Shown one piece after another: positions 28,471 through 36,701 of a stretch of DNA of 64,000 nt. The position numbers were made by a program, and so were the translations under genes. The notes beneath the pieces were generated by a model. It did no database searches and was not told the origin of the DNA. It worked only from the letters and a program-made list of their open reading frames with translations. The DNA comes from Mycobacterium colombiense CECT 3035. Its GTDB lineage: Bacteria > Actinomycetota > Actinomycetes > Mycobacteriales > Mycobacteriaceae. The DNA is taken from positions 1,054,001 to 1,118,000 of the forward strand of contig NZ_CP020821.1 of the NCBI RefSeq assembly GCF_002105755.1, read 5' to 3'. Every line of letters starts with the position of its first letter. Position 1 is the first letter of the stretch.

Positions 28471-29951
28471 TGCGGGCGCGGCCACCGTGGATCACCAAGG
28501 TGCTGATGTCGATCCTGATAGGGCTTATCGTTTGCGGCACAACGTTCCTGGTGCATCTGGAGTTCTTCGGGCCCAAGATCATCACCGCATATTTCAGCTC
28601 GGCGACGGCGATCTATCCCGGGGACGAGGTGCGAGTCGTCGGCGTCAAAGTGGGCACCATCAAATCGATTGAACCGCAGGGGACCCAGGCCAGGATGACC
28701 CTCGCCGTCGACCACGACGTGCCGATCCCGGCGAACGCGAAAGCAGTGATCGTGGCGCAGAACCTCGTCGCGGCCCGTTACGTTCAGCTGACGCCGGCCT
28801 ACGATGCCGGCGGTTCCGGAGGTCCTGTCATGGCCGACGGTGCGGTGATCGGCGTGGAGCGCACCGCGGTGCCCGTGGAGTGGGACGAAGTCAAGACGCA
28901 ACTGATGCGACTGGCGACGGACCTGGGCCCGACCAACGGAGTATCGGCCACGTCGCTCGGCCGCTTCATCGACAGCGCCGCCAATGCCATGGCGGGCAAT
29001 GGGGACAAGCTGCGGCAGGCCATCGGCCAGCTCTCCACCGTGGGTCGCGTCCTGGCCGCAGGCAGTGGCAACGTCACGGAAATCATCCAGAACCTGCAGA
29101 TCTTCGTGGCGGCGCTGCGCGCCAGCAACGTTCAGATTGTGCAGTTTCAAGACCGGCTCGCCACCGTGAGCAGCATCGTCGACGACAACCGGTCGGATCT
29201 GGACGCCGCGCTCACCAACCTCTCCTCAGCGGTCGGCGAGGTAAAGCGATTCATCGCCGGAAGCAGGGACCAGACCGCAGAGCAGATCTCGCGACTGGCC
29301 AACGTGACTCAGAATCTGGCCGACAACCGCATGGGGGTGGAGAACCTGTTACATGTGGCACCCAACGCGATCGCCAACGGCTACAACATCTACAGCCCCG
29401 ACAGCGGGACGGCCCGAGGGGCCTTCGCGATGTCGAACTTCGCCAATCCGGTGACACTGGTGTGCTCGGCAATCGGGGCCGTCAAGAACGCCACCGCAAC
29501 CGAGACCGGCAAATTGTGCGCGCAATACCTCGGCCCGGCGCTGCGTTTGATCAACTTCAACTACCTGCCGATACCGTTCAATGCCTACCTGGCCAAATCG
29601 CCGAGCCCGGGAAATCTCGTGTACTCCGATCCGAAACTGGCTCCCGGTGGGTCCGGCGGAGTCCCCCCGATCCCGTCCGAACCGCCGGCGGTATCGGCGT
29701 ACACGGGTGCCGATGACATACCGCCGCCTGCTGGGTGGGGGATGCCGCCCGGCCCGCCGGGAGCCTATGCGCCCAACGGATTACCGGCTGATCCCTCGCC
29801 CGCGTTGTTCCCGGGTGCGCCGGTTCCACCCGGGGTGCCCAGGGCGGCGCAACCGGCGCCCGCGCCGGGCAATCTGCGGGACATGTTGCTACCGGCCCAG
29901 TCCCAGCCGCCGGTGGCTGCCACGGCGCAGCCGGGCGGGGGGACACAGTGA
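28467..29951 (+). CDS. mceD: Mce family protein D
   Basis: This 494-residue protein has an N-terminal anchor (VLMSILIGLIVCGTTFLVHL). The MCE domain contains YPGDEVRVVGVKVGTIKSI, and a long helical region follows. The extended C-terminal tail from about residue 390 is rich in Pro, Ala and Gly, a known feature of MceD subunits. Tandem ATG codons at 28467 and 28470 both fit; the first overlaps the mceC stop. The tail may reach the outer cell wall layers, which is inference. Confidence 0.93.
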   Translation: MMRARPPWITKVLMSILIGLIVCGTTFLVHLEFFGPKIITAYFSSATAIYPGDEVRVVGVKVGTIKSIEPQGTQARMTLAVDHDVPIPANAKAVIVAQNLVAARYVQLTPAYDAGGSGGPVMADGAVIGVERTAVPVEWDEVKTQLMRLATDLGPTNGVSATSLGRFIDSAANAMAGNGDKLRQAIGQLSTVGRVLAAGSGNVTEIIQNLQIFVAALRASNVQIVQFQDRLATVSSIVDDNRSDLDAALTNLSSAVGEVKRFIAGSRDQTAEQISRLANVTQNLADNRMGVENLLHVAPNAIANGYNIYSPDSGTARGAFAMSNFANPVTLVCSAIGAVKNATATETGKLCAQYLGPALRLINFNYLPIPFNAYLAKSPSPGNLVYSDPKLAPGGSGGVPPIPSEPPAVSAYTGADDIPPPAGWGMPPGPPGAYAPNGLPADPSPALFPGAPVPPGVPRAAQPAPAPGNLRDMLLPAQSQPPVAATAQPGGGTQ

Positions 29952-31192
29952 CGGGCGCCCGATCCTTGCGTCGGTTGACGGCGATCACGTCGTGGGTGGT
30001 GATGACCGCGACCGGATGCGCATTCGACGGGCTGAATTCGCTGCCTCTGCCCGGCACCGCCGCGCATGGTCCGGACGCGGCGACCTACCACGTCGAGATC
30101 GCCAATGTCGGTACACTCGAATCGAATTCGCCGGTGCTGATCCATGATGTCGTCGTCGGCAGCGTAGGCAAGATGACGCTGCGGAACTGGCACGCCGACG
30201 TCGAGATCTCGGTGCGTCCGGATGCGGTGGTGCCGGCCAACGCGGTGGCCAGTGTCGGCCAAACCAGCCTGTTGGGTTCGATGCACCTGGCGCTGGACCC
30301 GCCGCCGGGCCAGCCGGCGACCGGCAGACTCAAACCCGGAGCGACCATCGGTCTGCAACGCTCGTCGACGTATCCGTCCACCGAGCAGACTCTGTCCTCG
30401 CTGTCGGTCGTCGTCAACGGCGGCGGCCTGGGGAAGGTAGGCGTTCTGGTCAATGAGTTCAACGCCGCACTGGGCGGGCGGGAGGACAAGATCCGGGATC
30501 TGCTGACCCGCCTCGATGACTTCGTCGGCGTTCTGGACACGCAGCGCGACAATATCAACGCATCCATCACGGCACTCGACGCACTCGCAGGCACCGTGGC
30601 AGGGCAGCGGGGTGTCATCACCACTGCGCTGCAACGCATTCCGCCCGCGTTGGACGTGCTGATCAAAGAACGTCCACGGATCACGACTGCGTTGGACAAA
30701 TTCCGGGTGTTCAGCAACACGGCGACCGGAGTGGTCAGATCAACTCAAGCCGATCTGGTCCAGAACCTCAAAAACCTGGAACCGACCGTGCGCGCCCTCG
30801 CCGACGTCGGCCCCAGCCTGGACACGGTTCTCGCCTTCGCGCCTGCCTATCCGTACCCGCAGAACTTTATCGACCGCGCGATCCGGGGCGACTATTTGAA
30901 TGAGTTCATCACGTTCGATTTCACGATTCCGCGGCTCAAGAGGGGGCTGTTGCTGGGCACCCGGTGGGGGCAGGAGGGCGCCCAGTTGGTCCCCGCGCCC
31001 GGGGATCCCTGGTACAGCACCTTCACCAAGGACCCGCTCAACGCGCCGCTCACCGCGCCACCGAGCGCCGTGGCGGTGCCGTCGGCGACCGGCCTGGCAA
31101 CGGCCGCCGCACCGGTCACGGCCCTACCAGTGACGAAGGCGCCGGTCCCGGCGCCGACCGATTTCGTGCCCTTGGACGTGGGGGACCGCTGA
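29948..31192 (+). CDS. mceE: Mce family lipoprotein E
   Basis: This 414-residue protein starts at GTG 29948, overlapping the mceD stop as GTGA. A signal sequence ends in the lipobox-like MTATGC with Cys24, so it is probably lipid-anchored, as MceE proteins are. The MCE domain (SPVLIHDVVVGSVGKMTLRN, GQTSLLGSMHLALDP) and a helical region follow. The C-terminus from about 370 is rich in Ala, Pro, Thr and Val. It is the fifth subunit in the conserved order. Confidence 0.93.
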   Translation: MTGARSLRRLTAITSWVVMTATGCAFDGLNSLPLPGTAAHGPDAATYHVEIANVGTLESNSPVLIHDVVVGSVGKMTLRNWHADVEISVRPDAVVPANAVASVGQTSLLGSMHLALDPPPGQPATGRLKPGATIGLQRSSTYPSTEQTLSSLSVVVNGGGLGKVGVLVNEFNAALGGREDKIRDLLTRLDDFVGVLDTQRDNINASITALDALAGTVAGQRGVITTALQRIPPALDVLIKERPRITTALDKFRVFSNTATGVVRSTQADLVQNLKNLEPTVRALADVGPSLDTVLAFAPAYPYPQNFIDRAIRGDYLNEFITFDFTIPRLKRGLLLGTRWGQEGAQLVPAPGDPWYSTFTKDPLNAPLTAPPSAVAVPSATGLATAAAPVTALPVTKAPVPAPTDFVPLDVGDR

Positions 31193-32739
31193 TGTTGACG
31201 CGTTTCGTCCGAATCCAGCTGATCATTTTCACGATCGCGTCGGTCATCGGCATGACCGTGATGGTCGTCGAGTACCTGCAGGTGCCCATCCTGCTGGGGG
31301 TCGGCCGCATCACGGTCACGCTGGAATTGCCCGGCACCGGTGGGCTGTACCGGTTTTCGAACGTGACCTACCGGGGGGTGGAGGTCGGAAAAGTCACCGA
31401 TGTGCGGCCCACCCGCACGGGCGCGGAGGCGACGCTGTCGTTGAAGACCGCCCCGAAGATCCCTGCGAATCTGCACGCGGCCGTCCTCAGTGTGTCCGCG
31501 GTGGGTGAACAATACGTAGACCTGCAGCCGACCACCACCGCGGCGCCCTACCTGAATGACGGCGCGGTTATTCCCGCCGGGAGAACTTCGATTCCGCAGG
31601 CCGTCGGACCCATGCTGGATCAGGTCAGCTCGCTTATCGACAGCGTCCCCAAGCAAAAGATCGGCGGCCTGCTCGACGAAACGTTCAAGGCCTTCAACGG
31701 ATCCGGGTTCGACTTCGGGTCGCTGCTCGACTCCTCGTCGCGAGTCATCGGCGACGTGAATGCGAACGCCGAGCAATCACGTTCCCTCATCGACGACAGC
31801 GGCCCGCTGCTGGATGGCCAGGCGCGATCTACCGACGCCATCCGGACCTGGGCGCGGAGCCTCGCCGGAATCAGCGAGCAACTCGTCAACGACGACGCGA
31901 AGACGCGGACCCTACTGCGCACGGCGCCCGCGACGGCCGACGAGGCGTCACGCCTCTTCGAACAAGTGAAACCGACGCTGCCCTTGCTGTTGGCGAACCT
32001 CACCACCCTCGGTCAGGTGGGCGTCACGTATCACCCGTCGCTGGAGCAACTGCTGGTGCTGCTGCCCCCCACGATCGCGGCCACTCAGTCCTACGGCGCA
32101 CCGAAAAACAATCCCACCGGGTTCTCGCTCGGCGACTTCACCCTCACGATCGGCGACCCGCCCGCGTGCACGGTGGGCTTTCTGCCGCCGTCGTCCTGGC
32201 GATCCCCGGAGGACACGTCGGTGATCGACACCCCCGACGGCCTGTACTGCAAGCTGCCGCAGGATTCCCCCATCGGGGTGCGCGGCGCCCGCAACTATCC
32301 GTGCATGGGACATCCGGGAAAGCGCGCGCCGACCGTCGAAATCTGTGACAGCGATAAACCCTTCGAGCCGTTAGCGATCCGTCAGCACGTGCTCGGCCCC
32401 TACCCGACGGATCCGAACCTTCTCGCGCAGGGCATTCCGCCCGACGATCGCGTCACCTTCGGGGACCAGATCTTCGGACCCGTGGACGGTACGCCCCCGC
32501 CGGGGACGCCCGCGTCACCGCCCGCCGCACCCGAGCCGGCGCCGGGCGATCGTGGCGGCACCGCGCCCGAAGCCGCCCCGAGCGCGTACACGTCCCAGCG
32601 CCCCGGCCCGTCGATCGCCGTCGCCACCTACGATCCCCGCACCGGGCGCTACGCCACTCCCGACGGCACCGTGTATCGGCAGTCGGATCTCGTGGCCCAG
32701 GCCGGGACGCGGTCGTGGAAGGATCTCTTCCCCACATGA
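31192..32739 (+). CDS. mceF: Mce family protein F
   Basis: This 515-residue protein has an N-terminal anchor (IQLIIFTIASVIGMTVMVVE). The MCE domain contains GGLYRFSNVTYRGVEVGKVT and VLSVSAVGEQYVDLQP, then helices and a long Cys- and Pro-containing tail (CTVGFLPPSSWRSPED, YCKLPQDSPIG). It shares one base with the mceE stop and overlaps the following secreted-protein gene by ATGA. It is the last canonical Mce subunit. Confidence 0.93.
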   Translation: MLTRFVRIQLIIFTIASVIGMTVMVVEYLQVPILLGVGRITVTLELPGTGGLYRFSNVTYRGVEVGKVTDVRPTRTGAEATLSLKTAPKIPANLHAAVLSVSAVGEQYVDLQPTTTAAPYLNDGAVIPAGRTSIPQAVGPMLDQVSSLIDSVPKQKIGGLLDETFKAFNGSGFDFGSLLDSSSRVIGDVNANAEQSRSLIDDSGPLLDGQARSTDAIRTWARSLAGISEQLVNDDAKTRTLLRTAPATADEASRLFEQVKPTLPLLLANLTTLGQVGVTYHPSLEQLLVLLPPTIAATQSYGAPKNNPTGFSLGDFTLTIGDPPACTVGFLPPSSWRSPEDTSVIDTPDGLYCKLPQDSPIGVRGARNYPCMGHPGKRAPTVEICDSDKPFEPLAIRQHVLGPYPTDPNLLAQGIPPDDRVTFGDQIFGPVDGTPPPGTPASPPAAPEPAPGDRGGTAPEAAPSAYTSQRPGPSIAVATYDPRTGRYATPDGTVYRQSDLVAQAGTRSWKDLFPT

Positions 32740-33305
32740 CCGCCCGCCTGCCTCGGAGTATCCGAACCGCTGAACATGTTGCGGTGCCGATGATCTGCGC
32801 TTGGTCTGCCCTGGCGAGCATCGTCGCCGCCGGAACGATCGTGCTCGGGGTTGCGTCGCCACCGGCGGCCGCCGCCGACGATTGGGGACTCAACGGCACC
32901 TACATCGCGACGTCTAACGGGGAGTGGGCGAAAACCAACGAAGTCTTCCACAACGAGGCCAGCATCAGAAGCAGCTGGACCGTGAGCACCACGTGCAGTT
33001 ATCCCACCGAGTGCACCGGCACTGTCGTCAGCGATTGGGGCTGGCGGGCTCCGATCTATCAGACCGGGGGCGTCTGGTTCGTCAAGCGCGTCGTCGACAA
33101 CTGGCAGCCATGCCCGGACGGACCGGCAGGCCCCGGGCTACAGGTCTTCCGTTTCGCTCCCACCAGCCCCGACGGCGATTCCGTCGACCCGGCCTCGCCG
33201 GTTCTGACCGGCGCCGACGAGACGACCGGCGTCAGCGGAACATGCGGCATCAGCAAGACCCTGTTCATCTCCATGCCCTTCAAGCTGGTCAGGGCGTCTG
33301 CATGA
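32736..33305 (+). CDS. Secreted protein following the mce genes
   Basis: This 189-residue protein has a long signal region (VPMICAWSALASIVAAGTIV, cleavage after PPAAAADD). The mature domain has GLNGTYIATSNGEW, a CSYPTEC pair, WQPCPDGP, TGVSGTCG and a PFKLVRA ending. The same layout appears in the protein at 22810. It overlaps mceF by 4 bp and the next gene by 4 bp, so it belongs to the operon. Similar small exported proteins are found after mce operons; a role in capturing or stabilising the substrate is inferred. Confidence 0.82.
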   Translation: MTARLPRSIRTAEHVAVPMICAWSALASIVAAGTIVLGVASPPAAAADDWGLNGTYIATSNGEWAKTNEVFHNEASIRSSWTVSTTCSYPTECTGTVVSDWGWRAPIYQTGGVWFVKRVVDNWQPCPDGPAGPGLQVFRFAPTSPDGDSVDPASPVLTGADETTGVSGTCGISKTLFISMPFKLVRASA

Positions 33306-33754
33306 CCGAAGCGGATGAAACCGTCTCCCCGGGAGAATATTTCGATTCCTTGGCAACGCGACGTCCTCGGCGTGATGCGGTGCGATCGGTCGCGCTCGGT
33401 GTGGGACTGCTGGCCGTGGCCGTCGCGATGCCGGCACCCGCTGTTGCCCGTCCGTCATCGTGTGACGACCCGTCCTGTGTGCCGGGCATCACCGGTGGCG
33501 TCGTGCTCGGGGCGCCATGCCCGGATACCACCCGCTTCGTCTTCGGCACGACGTCCTGGGGGCGACTGGTCTTTTGCGGATCTCCGCGACGCTACGCGCC
33601 CAGATATTTCCGCTCCCCGTCGATGCGGGGGATCAAGGACGAGAACTCCGACTGCGAGGGTTCCGAGAATTCGGTCGCACAGGCACCGGATGGTCTGTTT
33701 CTGACGTGCCTGTCGGTCGACGGTGCTCCCCGCTGGGTTCGTGGTGACACGTAG
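33302..33754 (+). CDS. Small exported cysteine-rich protein, mce operon
   Basis: This 150-residue product begins at ATG 33302, overlapping the previous stop. A signal-like segment (SVALGVGLLAVAVAMPAPAVA) follows a charged N-terminus of about 30 residues, which is long for a signal peptide. The mature part carries six cysteines (SSCDDPSCVPG, APCPD, VFCGS, SDCEG, LTCLS), suggesting disulfide bonds outside the membrane. I do not recognise the family. Its place between two other exported proteins implies an envelope role. Confidence 0.75.
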   Translation: MTEADETVSPGEYFDSLATRRPRRDAVRSVALGVGLLAVAVAMPAPAVARPSSCDDPSCVPGITGGVVLGAPCPDTTRFVFGTTSWGRLVFCGSPRRYAPRYFRSPSMRGIKDENSDCEGSENSVAQAPDGLFLTCLSVDGAPRWVRGDT

Positions 33755-34190
33755 GCCCCCGGACGTGTCGGGACGGAATCGAGCGCACCGGTGCCTGGTT
33801 GCGCTGGCATTGCCATACCTGGTCTCGACGGCTGGTGGAGCGGTCGCGGGCGCGGACCAACCGGTGCTGCACCACGTCACGTACACGGTCACCGCCGAAC
33901 GACCGGTCCACGTGTATATCTACTTCAGGGACACCGATCCGCCCAACTGGGCCGAATATAGCCACGACCCATACCAATTCAGCCCCAAGGTCGAGGCCGA
34001 TGTAGGCCCCGGTGCGCGGTGGACGCACGAGGTCATGCTCGCCGATCCTGAGCAGTGGGCGATGGTGACCGTCACCGGCGGGCCGTCGGCGGCAACGGCA
34101 GGGTTTCACTGCGAGTTGTCGGTGGACGGTGCCGTCGTCGCGTCCAACAATGGTGCCAAGGGCGCGCTGTGTTCGATGCGCCATTGGTGA
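33744..34190 (+). CDS. Exported MmpS-like protein, mce operon
   Basis: This product of about 148 residues has a basic N-terminus, a hydrophobic stretch (CLVALALPYLVSTAGGAVAG) and a beta-rich mature domain from HVTYTVTAERPVHVYIYFRD to CELSVDGAVVASNNG. The strand pattern and the V-D-G-x-V-V motif recall MmpS-type domains. GTG codons at 33723, 33741 and 33744 are all possible starts; none has a clear ribosome site, and all overlap the upstream gene. The MmpS relation is a pattern-based inference. Confidence 0.7.
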   Translation: MTRRPPDVSGRNRAHRCLVALALPYLVSTAGGAVAGADQPVLHHVTYTVTAERPVHVYIYFRDTDPPNWAEYSHDPYQFSPKVEADVGPGARWTHEVMLADPEQWAMVTVTGGPSAATAGFHCELSVDGAVVASNNGAKGALCSMRHW

Positions 34191-34345
34191 GCCGGCACCC
34201 CGGGCGCCGAGAGGAATGCTCACTGAGCGGGAACCTGGTCCCGAGTCAACCCCCCATCGAGGTAAGTTGCCTTGTCCGAACCGCATTCGCGGCGCTCCCG
34301 CCCAAACCCGGTTCCACGCATCCGGCGGCAAACGAGAGGACGGCA

Positions 34346-35068
34346 ATGCCCGGCACGAATTCGCCGCTCGAGCTCGACGCCGACCGGGTTGCCCTGATCG
34401 ACGCGGAGGAAGAAGCCGCCCGAGCTGAGGAACTCGCTGCGGCCGCTCGAGCGCGCGTCGACGCCCTGCGGCTACACCGGCAAGAAGACGCAGCCGACGA
34501 GGTGTCCACCCCCTCCGACGAAGAAGGTGAACCGATCGCGCCGCCGTCAGCAGATGACGATGCGGGAAGGAAACGGCGTCGCCGTCCGAGGCTGAAGACG
34601 GTTGTTGTCGGCGTAGCCGTTGTCTGCGCGGCGGCGCTTCTGGCGGTGAGCGCGATGATGGTGCGACATCAGCGAGATCTGGTCCGCAAGCAACAAGACG
34701 CTGCTGAATTCACCGCTGCGGCACGCCAAGTCGTCGTCACCCTGATGTCGATCAATGCCGCCAGCGCCAAAGACGACGTGCAGCGCATCATCGACAGCAC
34801 GACCGGTCAATTCAAAGATGAATTCCAACGTGCGGCTGAAGATTTCACCAAGGTTGCCCAGAACGCGAAGGTCTCCACCAAGACGAGTGTGCAGGCTACG
34901 GCCGTTGAGTCGATTTCCCACGACACCGCGGTCGTCCTCGTGGCCGCCAGCTCTACCCTCACCAATGCGGCCGGCGCCACCGAGCAGCCCCGTTCGTGGC
35001 GGCTGAGCCTGAAACTGGCCCGGGACGGCGGGAAAATCAAGATGTCGAGCATGGAATTCATTCCATGA
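34346..35068 (+). CDS. Mce-associated membrane protein
   Basis: This 240-residue protein begins with a charged Ala/Glu-rich coiled region (EEEAARAEELAAAARARVDA). One transmembrane segment follows near residue 90 (TVVVGVAVVCAAALLAVSAM), then an exterior domain with QVVVTLMSINAASAKDDVQR and IIDSTTGQFKDEF. This is the usual layout of Mam proteins, which support Mce complexes. ATG 34346 lies behind AGAGGA. It starts about 155 bp after the previous gene and overlaps the next by ATGA. Confidence 0.87.
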   Translation: MPGTNSPLELDADRVALIDAEEEAARAEELAAAARARVDALRLHRQEDAADEVSTPSDEEGEPIAPPSADDDAGRKRRRRPRLKTVVVGVAVVCAAALLAVSAMMVRHQRDLVRKQQDAAEFTAAARQVVVTLMSINAASAKDDVQRIIDSTTGQFKDEFQRAAEDFTKVAQNAKVSTKTSVQATAVESISHDTAVVLVAASSTLTNAAGATEQPRSWRLSLKLARDGGKIKMSSMEFIP

Positions 35069-35706
35069 CCGCCGAACACCCCGAGGTTCGCGGCGAGCCG
35101 CAGGTCGACGACAAGGAAATCGGAGCCGGCGATCACCGCCACGCTGACGACAGTACCGGCGACGCCGAATGTCTCACTGTCGGAACGTCTGTGCGTGCGC
35201 AGCGCCGCTGGACGCACCGAGCGATCTCGCACTGGCCGTTGATCGCCGCCGGGGCGCTGCTGACGGCCGCCGCCGCGACCACCGCGGGGCTGTACTTCGG
35301 GCAGTATCGCGGCGGCGAACAGATCAACGATGCCTCCGCGAAATCGGCAATTGGCGCCGCGTCCGATGGCACCGTGGCGCTCCTGTCGTATTCTCCGGAC
35401 CGGCTGCAGAGCGATTTGACGGCCGCAAAATCACACTTGACGGGTGAGTTCTTGACCTACTACGGCAAGTTCACCGATCAGATCGTGGCCCCGGCGGCCA
35501 AAGAAAAGGCCGTCAGCACCAAGGCCGTGATTCAGCGCGCGGCCATAGCCGACCTGCATGATGACACGGCCAGGGTGTTGGTGTTCCTGGATCAGACAAC
35601 GACGAGCAAAGACGCGCCCGAGCCCGTGCAGACCGCTAGCAGTGTGATGGTCAGTCTGTCCAAAGTCCATGGCGCGTGGCTCATTTCGGCATTCGATCCT
35701 GTCTAG
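35065..35706 (+). CDS. Mce-associated membrane protein
   Basis: This 213-residue protein is translationally coupled to the preceding one by a 4-bp overlap. A charged cytoplasmic N-terminus precedes one membrane segment (WPLIAAGALLTAAAATTAGL). The exterior domain has LSYSPDRLQSDLTAAKSHLT and TGEFLTYYGKFTDQIVAPAA, matching the same Mam domain as its neighbour. The pair closes the mce operon; the next gene is on the opposite strand. Confidence 0.87.
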   Translation: MTAEHPEVRGEPQVDDKEIGAGDHRHADDSTGDAECLTVGTSVRAQRRWTHRAISHWPLIAAGALLTAAAATTAGLYFGQYRGGEQINDASAKSAIGAASDGTVALLSYSPDRLQSDLTAAKSHLTGEFLTYYGKFTDQIVAPAAKEKAVSTKAVIQRAAIADLHDDTARVLVFLDQTTTSKDAPEPVQTASSVMVSLSKVHGAWLISAFDPV

Positions 35707-35759
35707 AGCTGACACCGAGTCGGTGCGACGGCGCTCGGGACAGCGTCGAACCGGGCCCG

Positions 35760-36650
35760 CTAGCCGCGTGACAGGAAAGCCAGCACGGTGCTTTCGAACG
35801 CGTCCTTGGCCTCGATCATCGCCCAGTGCCCCGAGTTGGGGAAGATGTGCAGCTCCGCGTTGGGGATCGTGCGCATCGGGATCAGCGCCATGTCCGGCGG
35901 GCTCACCCTGTCGTCGCGGCCCCACGTCAGCAGGGTGGGCGCGGTGAGCTTGTGCATGGTCGCCCACGGCAACGGCCGGTCGGAGGCGTTCAGCGCGGCG
36001 TTCATGCCGGCGAACGCGGCCTTGCCGTACATCCGTCGCGCCGCGGCCAGGGTGTCCGGGTCGGTGGCCAGCTGCCACCGTTCCTCGATCAGCTGGTCGG
36101 TGACCAGTGCCTGGTCGTAGACCATCGACTTGAGCCAGTCGACGAGCCGTTGCCGCGTCGGGTCCTCGACGAACTCCTGCAGCAGCCGAATGCCTTCGCT
36201 CGGACTGGGACTGAAGATGTTGGTGCCGATCCCGCCGATGGTCACCAGGCGGGCGACGCGGTCCGGGTTGTGGGTCGCGAAGTTGATGCCGACGCCGCCG
36301 CCCATCGAGTTGCCGACGATGTGCACCCTGTCGATGCCCAGCGCGTCCAGGAACGGCGACACCGTGCCGAACGCGGTGACCATCGGGTGCCCGCCGAAGT
36401 CGTCGCTGACCCCGAACCCGGGGAATTCCAGGATCAGGCACCGGAAGTGCGCGGCGAAGGCGGGCAGCACGCCGCGGAAGTTCCGCCATCCGGTGACTCC
36501 GGGCCCCGAGCCGTGCAGGAACAGCAGCACCGGGCCGGATTCCGGGCCGCCGGTGTCGTAGTAGCGCAAAGCGCCCTTGTCGAGGCCGATTTCACGCAGG
36601 TCGTCCGCCGCGATGGTCGTCGGTTCAGAAGTGTCTGCCACGGATGTCAC
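35760..36650 (-). CDS. Meta-cleavage product hydrolase, HsaD/BphD-like
   Basis: This 296-residue alpha/beta hydrolase hydrolyses the C-C bond of a ring-cleavage product. It has the oxyanion loop HGSGPG at residues 46-51, the nucleophile Ser115 in VGNSMGGG, an Asp in WGRDDRVSP and a His in PNSGHWAMIE. The segment GTNIFSPSPSEGIRLLQEF follows the HsaD pattern. It is separated from the HsaA/HsaC-like and HsaE/F/G-like genes by the mce operon, but it supplies the missing step between them. The start is GTG 36650. The WS/DGAT gene lies 51 bp upstream on the same strand. Confidence 0.9.
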   Translation of the reverse strand: MTSVADTSEPTTIAADDLREIGLDKGALRYYDTGGPESGPVLLFLHGSGPGVTGWRNFRGVLPAFAAHFRCLILEFPGFGVSDDFGGHPMVTAFGTVSPFLDALGIDRVHIVGNSMGGGVGINFATHNPDRVARLVTIGGIGTNIFSPSPSEGIRLLQEFVEDPTRQRLVDWLKSMVYDQALVTDQLIEERWQLATDPDTLAAARRMYGKAAFAGMNAALNASDRPLPWATMHKLTAPTLLTWGRDDRVSPPDMALIPMRTIPNAELHIFPNSGHWAMIEAKDAFESTVLAFLSRG

Positions 36651-36701
36651 CCTGCCATGCCGCGGCGGCGAGGGCGGACGGGGTTCCGCTGACCGGACCG
36701 C

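Noticed and set aside
35715..35727. CACCGA-G-TCGGTG near the end of the mce operon as a terminator
   Set aside because: A one-base loop cannot form a real hairpin, and no T-run follows.
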